DNA of 64,000 nucleotides from Azospirillum brasilense (GTDB lineage Bacteria; Pseudomonadota; Alphaproteobacteria; Azospirillales; Azospirillaceae), in contig NZ_CP059450.1 of assembly GCF_022023855.1 (NCBI RefSeq), positions 1,665,001 through 1,729,000 of the forward strand. The letters run 5' to 3'. Each line of letters starts with the position of its first letter. Positions within the stretch are counted from its first letter, which is position 1. A program made the position numbers and the translations under genes. Shown here in pieces: positions 61,072-64,000 of the stretch. The notes under the pieces were generated by a model that did no database searches, was not told the DNA's origin, and was given only the letters and a program-made list of their open reading frames with translations.

Positions 61072-62445
61072 TCATTGCTCCTGCATCGCGTGCTGGAGGC
61101 CGTTGAGGACCGGCGAGAACACATAGTCGAGGATGGTGCGCCGCCCGGTCAGGATGCTGCAGGTCACGCGCACGCCGGGGAACAGCTCGTAGGTCTTGCC
61201 GCCGTAGTCGAAACGGGTCACCGGCAGCTCGACGCGGACCTTGTAGTAGGACTGCTTGTTGGCATCGAGCAGCGTGTCGGGGCTGATCGTCCGCACGCGC
61301 CCCTCGATGTGGCCGAAGCGCGAGGCGTCGCCGCCGGCCAGAGTCACCACCACCGGCTGGTCGGGGCGGACATAGCCGATGTCCTGCACCGGCAGGCGGG
61401 CGTCCACCACCAGCTTGCCGTCGCGCGGCACCAGCTCCACCACCGTCTCGCCGGCCTTGACGACGGCGCCCTTGGTGGAGACGGCCAGCGTCTTGACGAT
61501 GCCGTCCATGGGTGCGCGCAGGCTGCTGCGGTCCAGGCTGTCCTGGTAGCGGGTCAGGCGCTGCGACAGCTCGTCGTGGTTGCGGCGGGCCTCGTCGAGG
61601 GCGTTGCGGCTCTCTTCCTCGTATTTGCGGCCGATCCACACCAGCTTGCTGCGCGCCTCGGCCAGCGCCGCCTCGGCTTGGGCCAGGGTGGCGCGGTCCT
61701 CGGCGATGGCGCTGCTGACGCGGGCGTCGTCGCGCAGCAGTTCCAGGTGCTTCATGCGGTTGGTGATCTCGCGCTTCAGCAGGGTCTCGCTGATGGAGAG
61801 CTGCTCGCGGATCAGGCCCTGCGCCACCTGGGAGCCGCCGATGCGCGCCCGCACGGCGGCCACCTGCTGCTCGCGCTGGGCGATGTCCTGGCGCTGGATG
61901 TCGAGGTCGGAGGCCAGCCGGTCGCGGCGGGCGCGGAACAGGTCGCGGGTCTGCGCCACCAGATCGGGCCGCTCGCGCAGCAGCCGCTCGGGGAAATCGA
62001 TGGCCTCGCGGCGCCCGACCTCCGCCTCCAGCCGCGCGGTGTCGGCGGACAGCGAGCCGAGGCGCAGCTTCAGCTCCTCCAGGTCGGCGCGGATCTTGGT
62101 CTGATCCAGCTCGACCAGCGCCTGGCCGGCGGTGACCGAATCGCCTTCCTGCACCAGGATGTCGCGGACGATGCCGCCCTCGAAATGCTGGACCGACTGG
62201 TTGTAGGACAGAGGCACCACGTCGCCGGGCGCGCTGCTGGAGACGTTCAACTCGGCGATGGCCGCCCAGCCGAGTGCCGCGAGGAAGGCGGCGATGCTGA
62301 CCGCGAACAGGCCGTCGCCGAAGCGGCTTTCGGTGTCCGCGGCCTGCGTTCCCATCAGGGCGGCCGGGATGGCTGTCGGAATGGCGGTCGGCGCGGATGC
62401 CGGGCCGGCGGCGGGCTTGCGGGTGAGCAGGGGAAGCGGCTTCAT
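61072..62445 (-). CDS. HlyD-family membrane fusion protein
   Basis: 457 residues. A transmembrane helix near 45-65 is followed by a lipoyl-like half (QSVQHFEGGIVRDILVQEGDSVTAGQALVEL), a long coiled coil (about 115-300), the second lipoyl half (RSSLRAPMDGIVKTLAV) and a beta-barrel (YYKVRVELPV, LFPGVRVTCSILTGRRTILDYVFSPVL). This is the pattern of type I secretion adaptors. It overlaps the ABC gene by 4 bases and would bridge it to an outer-membrane TolC-type channel, which is not in this window. Confidence 0.93.
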   Translation of the reverse strand: MKPLPLLTRKPAAGPASAPTAIPTAIPAALMGTQAADTESRFGDGLFAVSIAAFLAALGWAAIAELNVSSSAPGDVVPLSYNQSVQHFEGGIVRDILVQEGDSVTAGQALVELDQTKIRADLEELKLRLGSLSADTARLEAEVGRREAIDFPERLLRERPDLVAQTRDLFRARRDRLASDLDIQRQDIAQREQQVAAVRARIGGSQVAQGLIREQLSISETLLKREITNRMKHLELLRDDARVSSAIAEDRATLAQAEAALAEARSKLVWIGRKYEEESRNALDEARRNHDELSQRLTRYQDSLDRSSLRAPMDGIVKTLAVSTKGAVVKAGETVVELVPRDGKLVVDARLPVQDIGYVRPDQPVVVTLAGGDASRFGHIEGRVRTISPDTLLDANKQSYYKVRVELPVTRFDYGGKTYELFPGVRVTCSILTGRRTILDYVFSPVLNGLQHAMQEQ

Positions 62446-64000
62446 GGCGTCACCAGCCCCGCCGGCTCGCGGACGGTGGCCGCGCCGTTCGGCTGGTCGA
62501 GGTCGAGCACCAGCGAGGCGCCCTGGAGGATGCGCGGGTCGTGGGAGGCGATGATCACCGTGTGACCGCTCCGCGCCAGCTCGATCAGCGTGCGGTAGAC
62601 GGTGGCGGTGCCCTCGGAGTCCAGCCCGTCGGTCGGCTCGTCGAGCAGGATCAGCCGACCGCCGACCGCCAGGGCGCGGGCCAGCGCCAGCCGGCGGCGG
62701 TGGCCGGTCGGCAGCTCATGGCCGAAGTTGCGCAGCGGCGTGTCGAGGCCCTGGGCGCAGTCGGCCACCGTGCGGTCGGCCCCGGCGCGGTGCAGGACGG
62801 CGTGAAGCTCTGTCTCCGACAGGCGCGGGTTGGCGAGCAGCAGGTTCTCGCGGATCGTGCGGTTGAGGAACACCGGCTCCTGCGGCAGCAGCCCGATCTG
62901 CTGGCGCCACCAGGAGGGGGCGAACTTGCGGATGTCCACCCCGTCGGCGAGTACGGCGCCCTCCTGCGGGTCGGCCAGACCGGCGATCAGGCGGATCAGC
63001 GTCGATTTGCCCGAGCCGTTGCGCCCCTTCAGCACCAGGATGTTGCCGGCGGGCACCGACAGGTTGAGACGGCGCAGCAGCGGCGTGACGCCGCCCGGCG
63101 GGGTGAAGGTCAGGTCGCGCAGCTCCAGCGTGCCGGCGTAGCGGGGCAGGCTGGTGCCGCCGGTCGGCTCGACCGCGGTGCGGGCGAACTGCTCCAGCCG
63201 GACCTGCGCCTGCCGGGCCATCGCCAGGGACTCGCCGATCTGGGCCAGCCGGGTGAAGGGCGCCAGCGCGCGGCCGACCAGCAGGTTGATGCCGATCAGC
63301 GACCCGACGTCCAGCTCGCCGCGCACCACCAGGACGGCGCCGGTGGCGATCACCGCCACGCCCTGGAGCGCCTGGAGGCTCTGCGCCGCCGACTGGGCGC
63401 GGCCCTGGCGCATCGACATGCGCTCGCGGACCACGCGCAGGGCCTTGGCCGCGCGCTGCCAGTCGCCGAGGAGCGGCTTGGCGCCACCGAACAGGGCGAC
63501 CGCGTCACGCCCGACGATGGCGGTGGTGACCAGCCCCTGGGCGTCGGCGCCGGCCTGGGCGAGATCGCGCCCGACCGCGCGCATGTCCGCCTGGGCCAGC
63601 AGTCCGGCGGCGATGGCCAGCAGAGTGAAGACGAGGCAGATCGCCGCCAGCGGCCAGGAGATCAGCGCCACCACGAGGATGAAGCCGAGCGCGAAGGGCA
63701 GGTCGAACAGCGTCGCCAGATTGGCGGAGCCGAGCGCAGAGTCGATCTGCTCCGGCGCCCGCAGCGCCTCGCGCCGGGCCGCGTCGCCCTCCGCCGATCC
63801 GGCGCCGCTGCGCGCGGTCATCAGGATGCCGAAGGCCCCGGTGGTCAGACGCTCGTGCTCGGCCCGCCCGATGCGTCCGGCGATGCCCAGCCGGACGTGG
63901 CGGAACAGATGCTCGAAGGCGATGGACAGGACGACGCCGACGGTCAGCGCCGCCAGCGTGGAGTCGACGCCGTGCGTCACGTACCGGTTCAGCACCAGCA
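62442..64000 (-). CDS. type I secretion ABC transporter, partial
   Basis: The 5' end lies beyond the window; about 519 codons are visible. The membrane domain (LNRYVTHGVDSTLAALTVGVVLSIAFEHLFRHVRLGIAGRI...) and ATPase domain are present. Walker A is GRNGSGKST, Walker B LILLDEP and the H-loop IIASHDP. The signature reads LPTGHRRR instead of LSGGQ, a strong deviation. Adjacent HlyD identifies it as a type I secretion exporter; the cargo is unknown. The GTG near the window edge is inside a conserved segment and is not taken as the start. Confidence 0.9.
   Translation of the reverse strand, partial: LVLNRYVTHGVDSTLAALTVGVVLSIAFEHLFRHVRLGIAGRIGRAEHERLTTGAFGILMTARSGAGSAEGDAARREALRAPEQIDSALGSANLATLFDLPFALGFILVVALISWPLAAICLVFTLLAIAAGLLAQADMRAVGRDLAQAGADAQGLVTTAIVGRDAVALFGGAKPLLGDWQRAAKALRVVRERMSMRQGRAQSAAQSLQALQGVAVIATGAVLVVRGELDVGSLIGINLLVGRALAPFTRLAQIGESLAMARQAQVRLEQFARTAVEPTGGTSLPRYAGTLELRDLTFTPPGGVTPLLRRLNLSVPAGNILVLKGRNGSGKSTLIRLIAGLADPQEGAVLADGVDIRKFAPSWWRQQIGLLPQEPVFLNRTIRENLLLANPRLSETELHAVLHRAGADRTVADCAQGLDTPLRNFGHELPTGHRRRLALARALAVGGRLILLDEPTDGLDSEGTATVYRTLIELARSGHTVIIASHDPRILQGASLVLDLDQPNGAATVREPAGLVTP

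Overview
The window is GC-rich DNA of alphaproteobacterial character, most like Azospirillum or a close Rhodospirillales relative. This is inferred from the 23S/5S rRNA tail, a periplasmic Tat-exported formate dehydrogenase, a Pha-type fused antiporter operon, several two-component and chemosensory genes and very GC-rich codon use; no database search was possible.

Layout. 1-1270: end of an rRNA operon (23S 3' part, 5S, terminator). 1305-3094: small unknown genes, one behind a near-perfect sigma-54 promoter, a 4-OT tautomerase and a class II aldolase. 3314-13996: formate dehydrogenase island with a sigma-54 response regulator and its sensor kinase, fdhE on the other strand, three palindromic sites followed by a -24/-12 promoter, then fdhABC and fdhD. 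14032-24198: leftward chemosensory operon, transcribed in the order CheW, CheR-TPR, CheW, MCP, CheA-REC, CheB plus receiver, followed by a hybrid kinase. Its architecture is Wsp-like, and CheB is joined to its last receiver only across an apparent frameshift. 24516-34752: panD, two low-complexity small proteins, an endonuclease/phosphatase-fold protein, a methyltransferase, CheD, PBP4-type DacB, an FHA protein, a phosphopantetheinyl transferase, purC and a D-2-hydroxyacid dehydrogenase. 35234-41938: an EIIA(Ntr)-like protein followed by a complete phaAB-C-D-E-F-G cation/proton antiporter operon. 41979-43712: a VOC protein and a porin.

43786-64000 is almost entirely leftward and is the most unusual part. 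From upstream to downstream it encodes a type I ABC exporter (cut by the window end), an HlyD adaptor, a membrane protein joining a type-1 periplasmic binding domain, a region resembling the pentameric ligand-gated channel ectodomain and an MscS pore, a lipoprotein, TssJ-, TssL- and TssM-like proteins (TssM has lost its Walker A), a DUF697 protein, a 56-residue membrane microprotein, a family 3 solute-binding protein, two peptide-exporter-like ABC proteins flanking an SPFH/prohibitin protein, a thioester-reductase-like SDR, a SET-domain protein and an unknown protein. Many junctions overlap by 4 bases. No type VI sheath, tube, spike or baseplate gene is visible. I read it as an envelope-spanning system that reuses the type VI membrane-complex fold with ligand sensing, ion conductance and ABC transport; this function is inference.

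A family of 120-180 bp nested palindromic repeats sits in four intergenic regions and has extended or altered the end of at least one reading frame.
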